NCBI GenBank assembly: GCA_016839555.1
Contig: JAEOUA010000006.1
Span: 375,982-439,981 of the forward strand
From: Promethearchaeota archaeon
GTDB lineage: Archaea > Asgardarchaeota > Lokiarchaeia > Sigyniarchaeales > SOKP01
Length of the DNA: 64,000 nt
Direction: 5' to 3'
Shown: positions 1 to 9,037 of the stretch, piece by piece
How positions within the stretch are numbered: the first letter of the stretch is position 1
Layout of the letters: each line of letters starts with the position of its first letter
The notes under the pieces: model-generated
Databases searched by the model: none
Seen by the model: only the letters and a program-made list of their open reading frames with translations
Told to the model about the DNA's origin: nothing
Program-made: the position numbers and the translations under genes

Positions 1-1
1 G

Positions 2-163
2 CGGATTAAATGCCCAGAATGCGGCAATGAAGACCCAAGGAAATTATTTGAGCAAGCCGATAAAACTACAGTGTTATATTACAGTATGCAGGGAACTCCT
101 GTATACCGTAAGCAAATGAAATGCGGAAATTGTGGTAATATCTTTGATAAAAATAATAGTTAA
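2..163 (+). CDS. C-terminal fragment of a zinc-ribbon protein
   Basis: The reading frame is open from the window edge and ends at TAA 161-163, giving 53 residues of a longer or small protein. Two CxxC pairs are visible (CPEC near the start and CGNC near the end), about 36 residues apart, with a DKTTVLYYSMQG segment between them. This spacing suggests a zinc ribbon, perhaps in a nucleic-acid-binding or transcription-related protein. The family is not recognised with confidence and the 5' end lies outside the window. Confidence 0.6.
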   Translation, partial: RIKCPECGNEDPRKLFEQADKTTVLYYSMQGTPVYRKQMKCGNCGNIFDKNNS

Positions 164-226
164 TTCTTATTAATTTCATTAAGTTTTACCTTTTTTTTAT
201 TATAGCATTCCATTAGAGAAATTATT

Positions 227-1429
227 CTAAAGTGATAAGATTATTTTATTTTGAGCTTTAAGCATTCCTTCCATGATTAAAACCATCGCATCTTGAATAT
301 AAGGCAAATTTGCAGGGACACTTCGTTTTGCATCCACGCTTGCCATTAAGACTTCATTTAACCCCCTAAGGATCATGTCGGTATCATACCAGGGTCGTTT
401 GGATGCCCACCACTGAGCACATGAATGGATCCCCCGATCAAGCAAATTTCGGGCATTATCAAAAATCTTTCTCTTTTCATAATCCATGCTTTCGTAATAT
501 TTAGCAGATAAATGAACAATGGTTAAGGCAAACATTAAAAATCTATGCTGTTCGATATGTATTTCGTTCTCTGGATTAAACCAGAGGGGGTAAGGCACAT
601 CCATTGCAAGATCATACGGCATAGTAGACCAAGAGGAATCTCTGGGTTTTTGTTTCTCGCCTAAAGGAAAAATGTCTACGATTTCTGAGATTGTGCATAT
701 TCTAATATCTTGTTGATTAGGTAATGCTTTAAATAAAGGAATTAAAAAGTCTGATATGGCAAGTTTGACATGATGGCCAAATGTTTCTCCATCCATAGCA
801 AGAATTAGATAAGTATCTTCATTGGTGTTCGTATATTTTAGGCGGTTGATGAAGGTATCTACATTATTTATTTTATTAAAAGCACAATCGATTGAGATAT
901 AATCGTCCCGGAAAATCAGCTTTAAACCGTTAGGATGTTGAGAGATAAAATTTATTGGAAAATTCGGGAGAGAATTTGCGATTCCGCTCATGATAATCCA
1001 TTCAAAACCCATTTTATTCACTACATCAAGGACTTCTTCGGAAATGGCCATTTCAGGTGGGAAAAATCCTCTTGGTTTGTAAACTTTGCCAAAAAAATGT
1101 TTATTGGTCTGATTATTTAATTTTATCTGGCGTTTAATCTCTGGTTCTGGAATTAATGGCAGTAAAGGGTGGAATTTTCCAGAACTTGTAAATTCGATTT
1201 GCCCCCGTGATGCCAAGGTTATTATACCTTCGATTAGATCAGAATAGCCAAAATCATCTAATTGCTCTGTGAGAGTTCCATTAATATTTAGAGTTATTTT
1301 TGTATCTGGATATTGTTTTAACGCATTAATAAGTGGGAAGTAGGATTCTCTTACAATTTGTTTAATAACAGGTGCTATCTGAGTAGGAGGTTGATAGATA
1401 TGGAAAAGAAAGCTAAAATAGACAACCAT
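227..1429 (-). CDS. Glycoside hydrolase family 57 protein
   Basis: This is a 400-residue protein with GH57 landmarks in order: HIYQPP at residues 10-15, a GQIEF segment at 76-80, PPEMA around E126 in the position of the nucleophile region, and AMDGETFGHH at 211-220 with D213 as candidate acid/base. GH57 enzymes act on alpha-glucans by a retaining mechanism on a seven-stranded barrel. No signal peptide is seen, so a cytoplasmic role in glycogen- or oligosaccharide-type alpha-glucan metabolism is likely. The exact activity (amylase, 4-alpha-glucanotransferase, branching enzyme) cannot be read from sequence. It lies divergent from the thiolase-like gene. Confidence 0.85.
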   Translation of the reverse strand: MVVYFSFLFHIYQPPTQIAPVIKQIVRESYFPLINALKQYPDTKITLNINGTLTEQLDDFGYSDLIEGIITLASRGQIEFTSSGKFHPLLPLIPEPEIKRQIKLNNQTNKHFFGKVYKPRGFFPPEMAISEEVLDVVNKMGFEWIIMSGIANSLPNFPINFISQHPNGLKLIFRDDYISIDCAFNKINNVDTFINRLKYTNTNEDTYLILAMDGETFGHHVKLAISDFLIPLFKALPNQQDIRICTISEIVDIFPLGEKQKPRDSSWSTMPYDLAMDVPYPLWFNPENEIHIEQHRFLMFALTIVHLSAKYYESMDYEKRKIFDNARNLLDRGIHSCAQWWASKRPWYDTDMILRGLNEVLMASVDAKRSVPANLPYIQDAMVLIMEGMLKAQNKIILSL

Positions 1430-1591
1430 AATTAATTTCTTTAATCCTATAAAGTAATTAAACTCTTGTTAAATATCGTATATAATCAGAAATAATTTCC
1501 AAAGATATGATATAGCTTTTTGAAGCAAAATTAATTTATGAGTTATAATTTCTTTAAAGTATAAGTTTATAATAATCAAATGCTCTAATCT

Positions 1592-3097
1592 ATGAGAATT
1601 CCTAAAACTCCGATAATTATTTCTTGTTCTCAGTATACCCAGCGAAAAGATTCTGATGCTCATTTGGATCCTCTCAGTTTAATGATAAAGACTGGACGGA
1701 ACGCAATAAAGAATGCGGGAGTAGAAGAAATAAAGGAATATATTGATGCTATTTATATGATGAATATCAATAGCTGGTCTTACAAAGATGCTCCGGCAGC
1801 ATTAGGGAGTGCGCTCAATATAATCCCCAAAGAGAAAGTATATTTACCAGATGGTGGAAATACTCCCCAAATGTTAGTCAATCGGGCAGCTAGAAAAATT
1901 TCAACACATAATCTTAGAGGAATTTTAATTATCGGAGCTGAATCGTCCTATTCTCTATTTCTTGAAAGAAAAGGAAAAATAAAATTAGATTGGCCCAAGA
2001 GGAGAAACCCAGATTATATGGAAGGCGAACTATGGGATGGTATAAATCAATTCGAAAATAAATATAAGTTTAAATTTCCTCCATTAAGTTATGCCGTCCT
2101 TGAAAATGCGGTAAGAAATGCTGCGGGAAGGAGTATAGAAGAACATAGAGCGTATATAGGGAACTTATTCCAGCATTTCTCTGAAATAGCAGCTAAAAAT
2201 CCATATGCATTTTCTCAGAAGGTTTATACCGCCGAAGAAATTATTAATCCCACTAGAAATAATCGAATGATTTGTTTTCCTTATACAAAGAGTATGTGTT
2301 CGAATATGTTTGTGGATCAATCGGCGGCAGTTTTGATAATAAATAAACCTATTGCAGAAGAGTTAGGGATTAGTAAAACCCATTGGGTTTATATAATGGG
2401 AGGAAGTGATTTAAAAAATATTCATGAGATTACTCGCCGCCCACATCTCCATACATCTCCAGCAGCTCGCGAGGGAGTAAAATTAGCTTTAAATCAAGCA
2501 GGTTTAGAATTAGAGGAGATAGATGCATTTGACTTGTATAGTTGCTTTCCATCTATCGTAGAAATAATGAAGAAAGAAATAGGAATCTCAGAAAATGATC
2601 CCAGAGATTTAACATTAACGGGAGGGCTTCCCTATTCTGGAGGCCCATGGAGTAATTATTCGCTTCACGCAATTGCGACCGCTGTCGAAAAAATACAGAA
2701 AAATCCAAAATTAAAAATTATGGTGGTTGCAAATGGCGGATATAATACCAAGCAATCTTTTGGCATTTATGGGAAAAATCCAGCGGCAATTCCTTGGAAT
2801 GTTGAAAATTCCTCCACCATTCAAGATGAGATCTTAAAGAATTCCTTGAAAGATCCAATTAAAAAAGCAAACGGAATGTTGATGATAGAGGGATATACAA
2901 TTACCTATAATCGAGATCAACAACCAATAGAAGGCATTGTAATTGGAAAGATAGAGGAAAATAGAAGAACGCTTGCTTATATTAAAGTGAATCAAGATAA
3001 ATTAATCGAGCTTGAGCATATAGAATTGTTAGGGAAAAGCTTTCCTGTCTATTATGATAACAAATTACAATATAACATTATTGAAATAAAATATTAA
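1592..3097 (+). CDS. Thiolase-fold protein with C-terminal OB-like domain, nucleophile Cys missing
   Basis: This 501-residue protein has the thiolase/SCP2 fold. The segment DAFDLYSCFPS (about 312-322) and the glycine-rich GGLPYSGGPWSNYSLHA (344-360) match the thiolase C-terminal half. Where thiolases carry the acyl-accepting cysteine, this protein reads GGNTPQ (88-93) with no Cys. The last 80 residues look like the OB-fold extension of one acetyl-CoA acetyltransferase-like subgroup. Without the nucleophile, ordinary thiolysis is doubtful; it may act on a different acyl-CoA or as a structural partner. It converges on aroD, and the two 3' ends overlap by 4 bases. Confidence 0.8.
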   Translation: MRIPKTPIIISCSQYTQRKDSDAHLDPLSLMIKTGRNAIKNAGVEEIKEYIDAIYMMNINSWSYKDAPAALGSALNIIPKEKVYLPDGGNTPQMLVNRAARKISTHNLRGILIIGAESSYSLFLERKGKIKLDWPKRRNPDYMEGELWDGINQFENKYKFKFPPLSYAVLENAVRNAAGRSIEEHRAYIGNLFQHFSEIAAKNPYAFSQKVYTAEEIINPTRNNRMICFPYTKSMCSNMFVDQSAAVLIINKPIAEELGISKTHWVYIMGGSDLKNIHEITRRPHLHTSPAAREGVKLALNQAGLELEEIDAFDLYSCFPSIVEIMKKEIGISENDPRDLTLTGGLPYSGGPWSNYSLHAIATAVEKIQKNPKLKIMVVANGGYNTKQSFGIYGKNPAAIPWNVENSSTIQDEILKNSLKDPIKKANGMLMIEGYTITYNRDQQPIEGIVIGKIEENRRTLAYIKVNQDKLIELEHIELLGKSFPVYYDNKLQYNIIEIKY

Positions 3098-3828
3098 AGA
3101 AGGGAAAGGAAATTCCTCATTGTGGTAATATTAAGTTGCCCAGGCGCAGTGGTCTCTTCTAAGGCAGCATAGGTGAAAAAGGAGCCCTCCTTTATACACA
3201 TTATTCTTGAAAAGATACCCAATTCTCCCATACAAAATGAGATAATTTTATACCCTTGCGAATTAAAGTTAGCGCATAGCTTCAAAGGGATGAGATTGTC
3301 TTCAAATTGAGTTGCTGTGAAAATTATTTTAAATATAAAGGATTCAAAGATAATTTCATCAGCTTGAATTAATTTTTTTAACTTACTCATATAATTCTCA
3401 ATAAGTTGTAGAGCCTCTTGAAGCGGTTCTGTAGTTTGGAAATTATGATAAGAAGAAATTATTTTAACTCCTTTTTTCATACATAAATCAACAATCTCTT
3501 GTATAAGATTAATTGGAGATCGTATTTCAATATCAAGATAATCTGGTTTTGCTTCAATTAATCTCTTAAGTATAGAAAGTCTCTGAGAAGATTTAAGTTC
3601 GAGATGTCCTCCTTCAAGATTACTTCTGAGCGTAAAAATAAGAGGTATATTAGTTAAGCTTAGAAGTTGTTCCAAAAAAGACCTGCTAATTAGATTTACA
3701 TCGTCGATATAATCAAATCGTAATTCAATAAAATCAGGCTTTTCTTTTATGATCTGCTTTAATATTGTTGTATTTATATCAATATTAGACGTTTTAATTG
3801 GGACGGCAATACAAAATTTATCGCTCAT
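3094..3828 (-). CDS. aroD: 3-dehydroquinate dehydratase, type I
   Basis: This enzyme catalyses the third shikimate-pathway step, dehydrating 3-dehydroquinate through a Schiff base. The 244 residues carry the type I signature: ELRFD (35-39), TLRSNLEGG (66-74), SSYHNF with catalytic H128, Schiff-base K167 in FKIIF, the CMGELGIFSRI segment (199-209) and a C-terminal EETTAPGQL (224-232). Length fits the monofunctional archaeal form. Its start is 28 bases downstream of the adk stop on the same strand, so the two could be co-transcribed. No other shikimate gene is nearby. Confidence 0.95.
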   Translation of the reverse strand: MSDKFCIAVPIKTSNIDINTTILKQIIKEKPDFIELRFDYIDDVNLISRSFLEQLLSLTNIPLIFTLRSNLEGGHLELKSSQRLSILKRLIEAKPDYLDIEIRSPINLIQEIVDLCMKKGVKIISSYHNFQTTEPLQEALQLIENYMSKLKKLIQADEIIFESFIFKIIFTATQFEDNLIPLKLCANFNSQGYKIISFCMGELGIFSRIMCIKEGSFFTYAALEETTAPGQLNITTMRNFLSLL

Positions 3829-3856
3829 AATTTAAATAAAAAAATTAAAATATTTA

Positions 3857-4513
3857 CTAAACTTCCAAAATATCTTTGATTTCGTCTTCGGTAAGTTCCA
3901 AAGTGTTTTGAGCATCGACCTTTTTTAATTTTCCCTTTTTCCTATAATGTTCAATTATTGGTTTTGCATTTTTTTCATATACATCTAATCGCTTCTCTAA
4001 GGTTTCTTCAGAGTCATCACTCCTTTGTTGAAATTCTATTTCTGCTCCACACTGATCACAAATCCATTTATTTTCCCCTATTTGTTTTTTAGGTTGAAGA
4101 GTATATTTATTATAAATTTCTCCACATTCAAGACAGCTGAATCTCCCTAAAATTCGTTTCTTAATAATATCTCGAGGGACATCAAGTAAAAGAAATGAAT
4201 CTACATCTGCATTTTCATCTAAAAATTCTACTTGATTCATATTTCTAGGATATCCATCTAAAATCCAAGATTGTTTTTCAATCTTAGATAATTTATCTTT
4301 AACCAATTCATTTGTCAAGCTATCTGGAACTAATTCTCCCGCTTCCATATATTCTTTAGCTTTTTTACCTAAAAGTGTTTCATTTTTAAGATTTTCTCGA
4401 AATATATCGCCGGTACTTATATGTTTAAATTCAGGAACAATTTCCATAATTCTTGAGGAGAACGTCCCTTTACCCGCGCCTGGAGGTCCAAATATCAATA
4501 TATGTTTAGCCAT
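3857..4513 (-). CDS. adk: Adenylate kinase with zinc-binding LID
   Basis: The 218-residue enzyme interconverts ATP + AMP and 2 ADP. The P-loop GPPGAGKGT spans residues 9-17, the AMP-binding DGYPR is at 86-90, and a four-cysteine LID (C127, C130, C152, C155) would bind zinc. This is the long bacterial/eukaryotic type rather than the short archaeal AdkA type. In many archaea adk lies beside secY in the ribosomal spc cluster; here it is about 7 kb from secY and on the opposite strand, which suggests rearrangement. Confidence 0.95.
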   Translation of the reverse strand: MAKHILIFGPPGAGKGTFSSRIMEIVPEFKHISTGDIFRENLKNETLLGKKAKEYMEAGELVPDSLTNELVKDKLSKIEKQSWILDGYPRNMNQVEFLDENADVDSFLLLDVPRDIIKKRILGRFSCLECGEIYNKYTLQPKKQIGENKWICDQCGAEIEFQQRSDDSEETLEKRLDVYEKNAKPIIEHYRKKGKLKKVDAQNTLELTEDEIKDILEV

Positions 4514-4864
4514 TTTATTTTTTTCTATATTCTTTTTTTATATGATATATTAACGTGATTTATTAAGTTTAAAAATATTAAAAAAACTTTAGGTTTAAAG
4601 TTTTTTAAAATATAAGAATTGGATATTTATCATTTTATATTAATTTTCATTAAAAAAGCATTATTCTCAATCATCAATTTATTGAACTACAAAAGAAAAA
4701 TATGTAATAAATTATTTTTGGTATAATCTATTTTAATAAATTAAACTTAATTTAATTAAAACTAATTAATAATAATTTCCAATCTTTTTTATTCTGATTA
4801 ATTTGATGAAATTTAAAAAGCATAAAATAATTAGATAGTAAATTAAGTTTTTGGGTAAAATAAT
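4514..4864. other. AT-rich intergenic region without visible gene
   Basis: This 351-base spacer separates the divergent adk and radical SAM genes. It is very AT-rich, with many short TTTAAT/AATTAA tracts, and must contain both promoters. No ORF, tRNA, inverted repeat or direct repeat stands out. Confidence 0.6.
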
Positions 4865-6415
4865 TTGAAAATTCTTTATATCAATCCAGCAAGAATACGA
4901 GCGGGCTTAGATTTCGTGATTAAGGGACAGCCTTTAAATTTAATGTCAATAGCGGCGATGGTCCCAGAGCATGATGCGAAATTAATTGATTTTAAGGTTC
5001 AAAAATATGATGAAAATCAATTAAAGAGAGAATGTAATCGACATGATGTTGTTGCTCTAACAAGCATGACTCCACAAATATATGGGGCATTAGAAAATGC
5101 GAAAATAGCAAAAGAGCAAGGATGTACAACCATTATAGGGGGGTATCATCCAACTTTAGATCCCGAATTTGTAACGAAAAATTCTTCCATTGATTATGTG
5201 ATAAGAGGAGAAGGGGAACATACCTTTCGGGAATTAATTGATTTTCTTGACGGGGATAAGGAAAACATTTCATTGAAGGAGATAAAAGGAGTATCATATA
5301 AAAATGACCAAGAAAAAATCATACATAATGAAAAACGCCCGTTAGAACCTAATTTAGATAATTTCCCCATGCCAAGACGGGACCTTATAAATTATAAGGA
5401 TTATTTATATTTAGGGGCGAGAGTAGCCTCAGTAGAGAGTTCAAGAGGATGTCCACATTCATGTAAATTTTGCTGTATCCATAAAATGTGGAATGACCAT
5501 AAGCTTTCTTATAGAACAAAGAGCATAAAGAGGATTATGCAAGAGATATATGACGTGAATTGGAACAACGATTTTATATTCTTCTGCGAGGATAATTTCA
5601 CAATTAACGTAAAGCGAACTAAAAAGATTCTTAATACCATTATTAGGTCTGGTATTCACCATAAGATGTTATTTAGCTGCCAATCTAGAGTGGATACCCT
5701 CTATAGGCATCCAGAAATTATTGATTTAATGGATAAAGCAGAAATAAGGCAGGTATTTCTTGGTATTGAATCTGTTCATCAACAAAGCTTAGATGCCATG
5801 AATAAAAGAAATACTAATCCAAAAATGACTCGTAAAGTGGTAAATATGCTTCAAGATCGGGGGATTTCTATATTCGGTGGAGTGATTATAGGTTATCCAG
5901 GAGAAACTAAGAAAATGGTCCGACAAACTATCCAATATACGAAATCTCTGAATTTAACCTGTGTACAATTTACACCAATTACAGCCTTTCCAGGAACGGA
6001 ATTTTATGAAGAAATGAAAGCACAAGGAAAAATTGTAAGTAATAATTATAGAAGATACAATCTATTTCACTCCATGATGAGAACAGATGAATTAACCGCA
6101 GAAGAAATGTATAACTTAGTAGTTGAAGCATATGCATCTTATTATTTAAGCGGAGAATGGTTAAGATTAGTCACTCTTAGATATGCGAATCCACTTGGTA
6201 AATTTAATTGGATGGGACATAATGTTCCTAGATTTGTAAAACAGACGATGAAGAACGGATGGGCAATGCTTCGCACACAGGGAATAGAAACTTCAAAAGT
6301 CTCACCAGAATTAAGGCAAATCGAAAAGAACGCAAAAAGTGCAAAAAAGAAGACAGGTGAAATCTTCAAAATTGAAAATCAAATAGAGCCCTTAGTCATT
6401 GAAAAACAAATTTAA
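4865..6415 (+). CDS. B12-binding-domain radical SAM protein
   Basis: The 516-residue protein begins at a TTG codon. Residues 1-130 form a cobalamin-binding-like Rossmann domain that lacks a clear DxHxxG motif, so base-off B12 ligation is uncertain. The radical SAM cluster motif is RGCPHSCKFC, with C196, C200 and C203. GVIIGYPGET and the VQFTPITAFPGT segment follow the BchE/MiaB-like class B pattern. Such enzymes methylate or rearrange unactivated carbons, and the substrate is unknown here. A C-terminal tail of about 130 residues includes a lysine-rich stretch. Its neighbour on the opposite strand is thi4, with no obvious operon partner. Confidence 0.88.
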   Translation: MKILYINPARIRAGLDFVIKGQPLNLMSIAAMVPEHDAKLIDFKVQKYDENQLKRECNRHDVVALTSMTPQIYGALENAKIAKEQGCTTIIGGYHPTLDPEFVTKNSSIDYVIRGEGEHTFRELIDFLDGDKENISLKEIKGVSYKNDQEKIIHNEKRPLEPNLDNFPMPRRDLINYKDYLYLGARVASVESSRGCPHSCKFCCIHKMWNDHKLSYRTKSIKRIMQEIYDVNWNNDFIFFCEDNFTINVKRTKKILNTIIRSGIHHKMLFSCQSRVDTLYRHPEIIDLMDKAEIRQVFLGIESVHQQSLDAMNKRNTNPKMTRKVVNMLQDRGISIFGGVIIGYPGETKKMVRQTIQYTKSLNLTCVQFTPITAFPGTEFYEEMKAQGKIVSNNYRRYNLFHSMMRTDELTAEEMYNLVVEAYASYYLSGEWLRLVTLRYANPLGKFNWMGHNVPRFVKQTMKNGWAMLRTQGIETSKVSPELRQIEKNAKSAKKKTGEIFKIENQIEPLVIEKQI

Positions 6416-6519
6416 TTTAATATATTTAATTTTTTTAAGAAAATATTATTACTTGCCGAAAAATTATTAAAATTTACCAAAATTGATAAAAAGAAGAAAC
6501 TTATTTTGGATTTAAGAGA

Positions 6520-7302
6520 TTATTTCAAATCTTCAATAATTAATTGAGCAACCTTCTCTCCGGATAAAAGCATCCCACCAAATATAGGTCCCATACGCTG
6601 TCCTCCAGACGCAGCATTCGCAGCCATACCCGCAACGTACACTCCCGGATATATTTCTTTAGTTGTATCTAATAACATCTTTTCTCCAATTTCCGCATTC
6701 ATAGACCGCTCTCCTTCAATTGTTCCAGAAGGAGTATTAAGCTTTGCATTCGGGACCTTTTTTAACACCACATTCACCACGTCGAGATCATGCCCTGTCG
6801 CGTCCAATACACATTTACTTTCAAATGTCAAGGGATCGATATGCAGTCCCGCTATCTCCACGGCTTTCCAATTCACTACTGCCCCAATAACTTTATTATT
6901 ATTATCTATTTTAACATCTTCAACGCAAATTAAGTTGAAGATTTTTACTCCAGAATCAATAGCTTTAGCTGTTAGTTTACCCACGGATTCTATGGCATCT
7001 GCGACATAATAATTTGGCTCAAATTCTGTGGTTTTTATATTATATGAGTCCAAAATTCTTTTTGCTTCGCTCTGTACCACGATTTTATTAAACATCATGC
7101 CTCCTCCAAGCATCCCACCGCCTATAGAAAGTTTACTTTCAAAAATAATTGTTTTTAGCCCAGATTCTGCTAAATAATTGGAGGCAACTAAGCCTGCAGG
7201 ACCTGCTCCCGCAATAATGACGTCTGTACGGAGATTATCAATAAATTCTTCCATATATGTTTTAACAATAGCTTTCGTTATGAGCGTTTCATCTAAAGGC
7301 AT
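6520..7302 (-). CDS. thi4: Thiazole synthase, archaeal Thi4 type
   Basis: Thi4 builds the thiazole half of thiamine from NAD and glycine. The FAD/NAD Rossmann motif GAGPAG is at residues 32-37 and a glycine-rich SIGGGMLGGGMMF at 59-71. In the position of the sulfur-donating cysteine of yeast Thi4 there is H154 in GLHIDP, as in methanogen enzymes that use free sulfide with Fe(II) and turn over catalytically. A CVLDATGHD segment (164-172) and the C-terminal AASGGQRMGPIFGGM complete the family pattern. It is divergent from the small 67-residue ORF. No THI-box riboswitch was recognised upstream. Confidence 0.93.
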   Translation of the reverse strand: MPLDETLITKAIVKTYMEEFIDNLRTDVIIAGAGPAGLVASNYLAESGLKTIIFESKLSIGGGMLGGGMMFNKIVVQSEAKRILDSYNIKTTEFEPNYYVADAIESVGKLTAKAIDSGVKIFNLICVEDVKIDNNNKVIGAVVNWKAVEIAGLHIDPLTFESKCVLDATGHDLDVVNVVLKKVPNAKLNTPSGTIEGERSMNAEIGEKMLLDTTKEIYPGVYVAGMAANAASGGQRMGPIFGGMLLSGEKVAQLIIEDLK

Positions 7303-7439
7303 ACTAAAATCACATTTTTTTTTCTACTTTAATTTATTGAAATAATTCTTACATTAAATAATAAAGAAAGCTAAAAAAAGAGAGTTATTAAAAAAGTATA
7401 AAACATATATTTTTAAAATAAAAATTTTTTTCTTTAATA

Positions 7440-7643
7440 ATGAACTCAAAGCAATCGGAACCAACTATAAGTGAAGAAACTAAAAAAACCATATTCGAAC
7501 TAATCTCTACACCAGGAATAGAGATTGAAGATATCGTAGAAAAAGTGGGACTTGATTACGAAACCATAATGGATTTTTTATCAAATGAATATTTAAAAAA
7601 CGATTTAGCTCACGGTAGACGGCTCTGTTGTAGATTTTCATAA
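7440..7643 (+). CDS. Small helical protein ending in GRRLCCRF
   Basis: This is a 67-residue hypothetical. Residues 12-55 look like a small three-helix or HTH-type domain (IEIEDIVEKVGLDYETIMDF). The end is a basic, cysteine-containing tail HGRRLCCRFS. It lies 137 bases from the divergent thi4 start, so it could be a regulator sharing that promoter region, but no family is recognised. The stop is TAA, so it is not a selenoprotein truncated at UGA. Confidence 0.6.
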   Translation: MNSKQSEPTISEETKKTIFELISTPGIEIEDIVEKVGLDYETIMDFLSNEYLKNDLAHGRRLCCRFS

Positions 7644-7748
7644 TCTTATTTTTATTTATACTTTTTTAATCATCTATGCGAAATTTTGAATTAAAGATTA
7701 TATTATAGGTCTTTATAAAAAGTTATGAGTGTAGATTTTCCTAAACTT

Positions 7749-8345
7749 TTAAGATCTAAAATTTTTATCATCTAAAAAATTAGATAATTTACTTAAACAC
7801 GAATCACAGTATTCTACTGGTTTTTCATCAGTTTCCCCTAAATGGTTCGAAAACCTCATGATACAATAATTTTTACAATGTCTCAACCCAAAAGTATGCC
7901 CCAATTCATGAACAGCTTCCTTTAGTGTTCTTGATTTAAATAATTCTTCATTGCTTTCATAATTATAAAATTCTTGTCTTAAGCGAGTTACTGAAATAAT
8001 ACATGTGCCATAAAATTTTAATAATTTATTTTCTGGAGCAGTTGCTATTCCGAACACAAAATTTAATCCTGCAGAGTAAATATCCACATCCAATATTCCC
8101 AATGTACGAAAGAATTGTTTGTTGATTGAATATTGAAAAAGGCGATTTAAAATAGGATCAGCAAAATATTGTTGTCTTGCTTTATTATAATCTGATTGCT
8201 TTAAAGGCATTTCATCATTTAAAATTTTAATCGAAAGATTGAATTTATTGAATATTTTATTTAACCCATCCTTTAATTCTTCCAGAATTGTATTATTTAT
8301 ATCCCCAATTTTTCGAATATAGATTTTTTTTTCGGTCTTAAACAT
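7749..8345 (-). CDS. amzA: Archaemetzincin zinc metalloprotease
   Basis: The 198-residue protein has the signature HELGHTFGLRHCKNYCIM (146-163): H146, H150 and H156 as zinc ligands, E147 as general base, C157 and C161 as part of a second zinc site, and M163 of the Met-turn. C180 and C183 near the C terminus complete the four-cysteine site. This matches archaemetzincins (peptidase M54) found in archaea and vertebrates, whose natural substrates are poorly known. No signal peptide is visible, so it is probably cytoplasmic. Confidence 0.93.
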   Translation of the reverse strand: MFKTEKKIYIRKIGDINNTILEELKDGLNKIFNKFNLSIKILNDEMPLKQSDYNKARQQYFADPILNRLFQYSINKQFFRTLGILDVDIYSAGLNFVFGIATAPENKLLKFYGTCIISVTRLRQEFYNYESNEELFKSRTLKEAVHELGHTFGLRHCKNYCIMRFSNHLGETDEKPVEYCDSCLSKLSNFLDDKNFRS

Positions 8346-8539
8346 TTCAAATTACATAAAATTTTTTTATTAAAAAGAATTTTAGTAAATACTAAGTCAA
8401 ATCAAAACATCTTCTAAAGGGCTTAGTACGTAAACACGGTTTCAATATGGTGTGATCAATATATTGGAATGTGAATCTTTAGAATTATTCAAATCTTAGA
8501 TTATGTTTTGGTTGAAATTTAAGAAAAAAGTTGAACATC

Positions 8540-9037
8540 ATGAGTGAAACTGAAAGAGTTGTTGTGAAAGCTCTAGTGACTGGAGGAAAAGCGTCAGGTG
8601 GACCTCCTATTGGTCCTGCCGTAGGGCCGACAGGGATAAATATCAAAGATGTGGTGGATGCGGTGAACGAGAAGACTCAAATGTTTAAAGGACTCTCCGT
8701 CCCCGTCCGAATTGAATGCGATCCCGAAACTAAACAATTTGAAATATTCGTTGAGACACCTTCAACTTCGAGTCTCTTGTTGAAAGAATTGGGAGCATCA
8801 AAAGGAAGCTCTTCGAGGATAGAAGAAAAAATCGGTGATTTAACCTTAGACCAAGTGAAAGAGGTTGTAAAAGCAAAAAAAGATATTTTTTTGGATAAAA
8901 CATTTAAGGCAGCTGTGAAATCTGTGTTAGGTACGGCATTATCTATAGGGGCCACCGTTGAAGGAGAAAATCCTCGTGTAATTCAAAAAAGGATCGATAA
9001 TGGAGAGTATGACGACCAACTAACGGAGGAAATATAA
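8540..9037 (+). CDS. rpl11: Large ribosomal subunit protein uL11
   Basis: L11 binds the GTPase-associated centre of 23S rRNA together with the P stalk. The N-terminal KALVTGGKASGGPPIGPAVG is the conserved uL11 start, and the rRNA-binding domain follows. I chose ATG 8540 (MSETERVV) over an in-frame TTG at 8531 because archaeal L11 proteins usually begin just before this core. First gene of the L11-L1-P0-P1 cluster; its TAA overlaps the rpl1 ATG by one base. Confidence 0.96.
   Translation: MSETERVVVKALVTGGKASGGPPIGPAVGPTGINIKDVVDAVNEKTQMFKGLSVPVRIECDPETKQFEIFVETPSTSSLLLKELGASKGSSSRIEEKIGDLTLDQVKEVVKAKKDIFLDKTFKAAVKSVLGTALSIGATVEGENPRVIQKRIDNGEYDDQLTEEI

Noticed and set aside
6416..6519. THI-box riboswitch near thi4
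   Set aside because: This is the 3' side of thi4, and the 5' side (7303-7439) shows no THI-box-like CTGAGA helix set.
7440..7643. Truncated selenoprotein
   Set aside because: The ORF ends at TAA, and no in-frame UGA with a SECIS-like hairpin was found.
8531..8539. TTG 8531 as L11 start
   Set aside because: ATG 8540 gives the usual N terminus; the extra three residues are not conserved in uL11.
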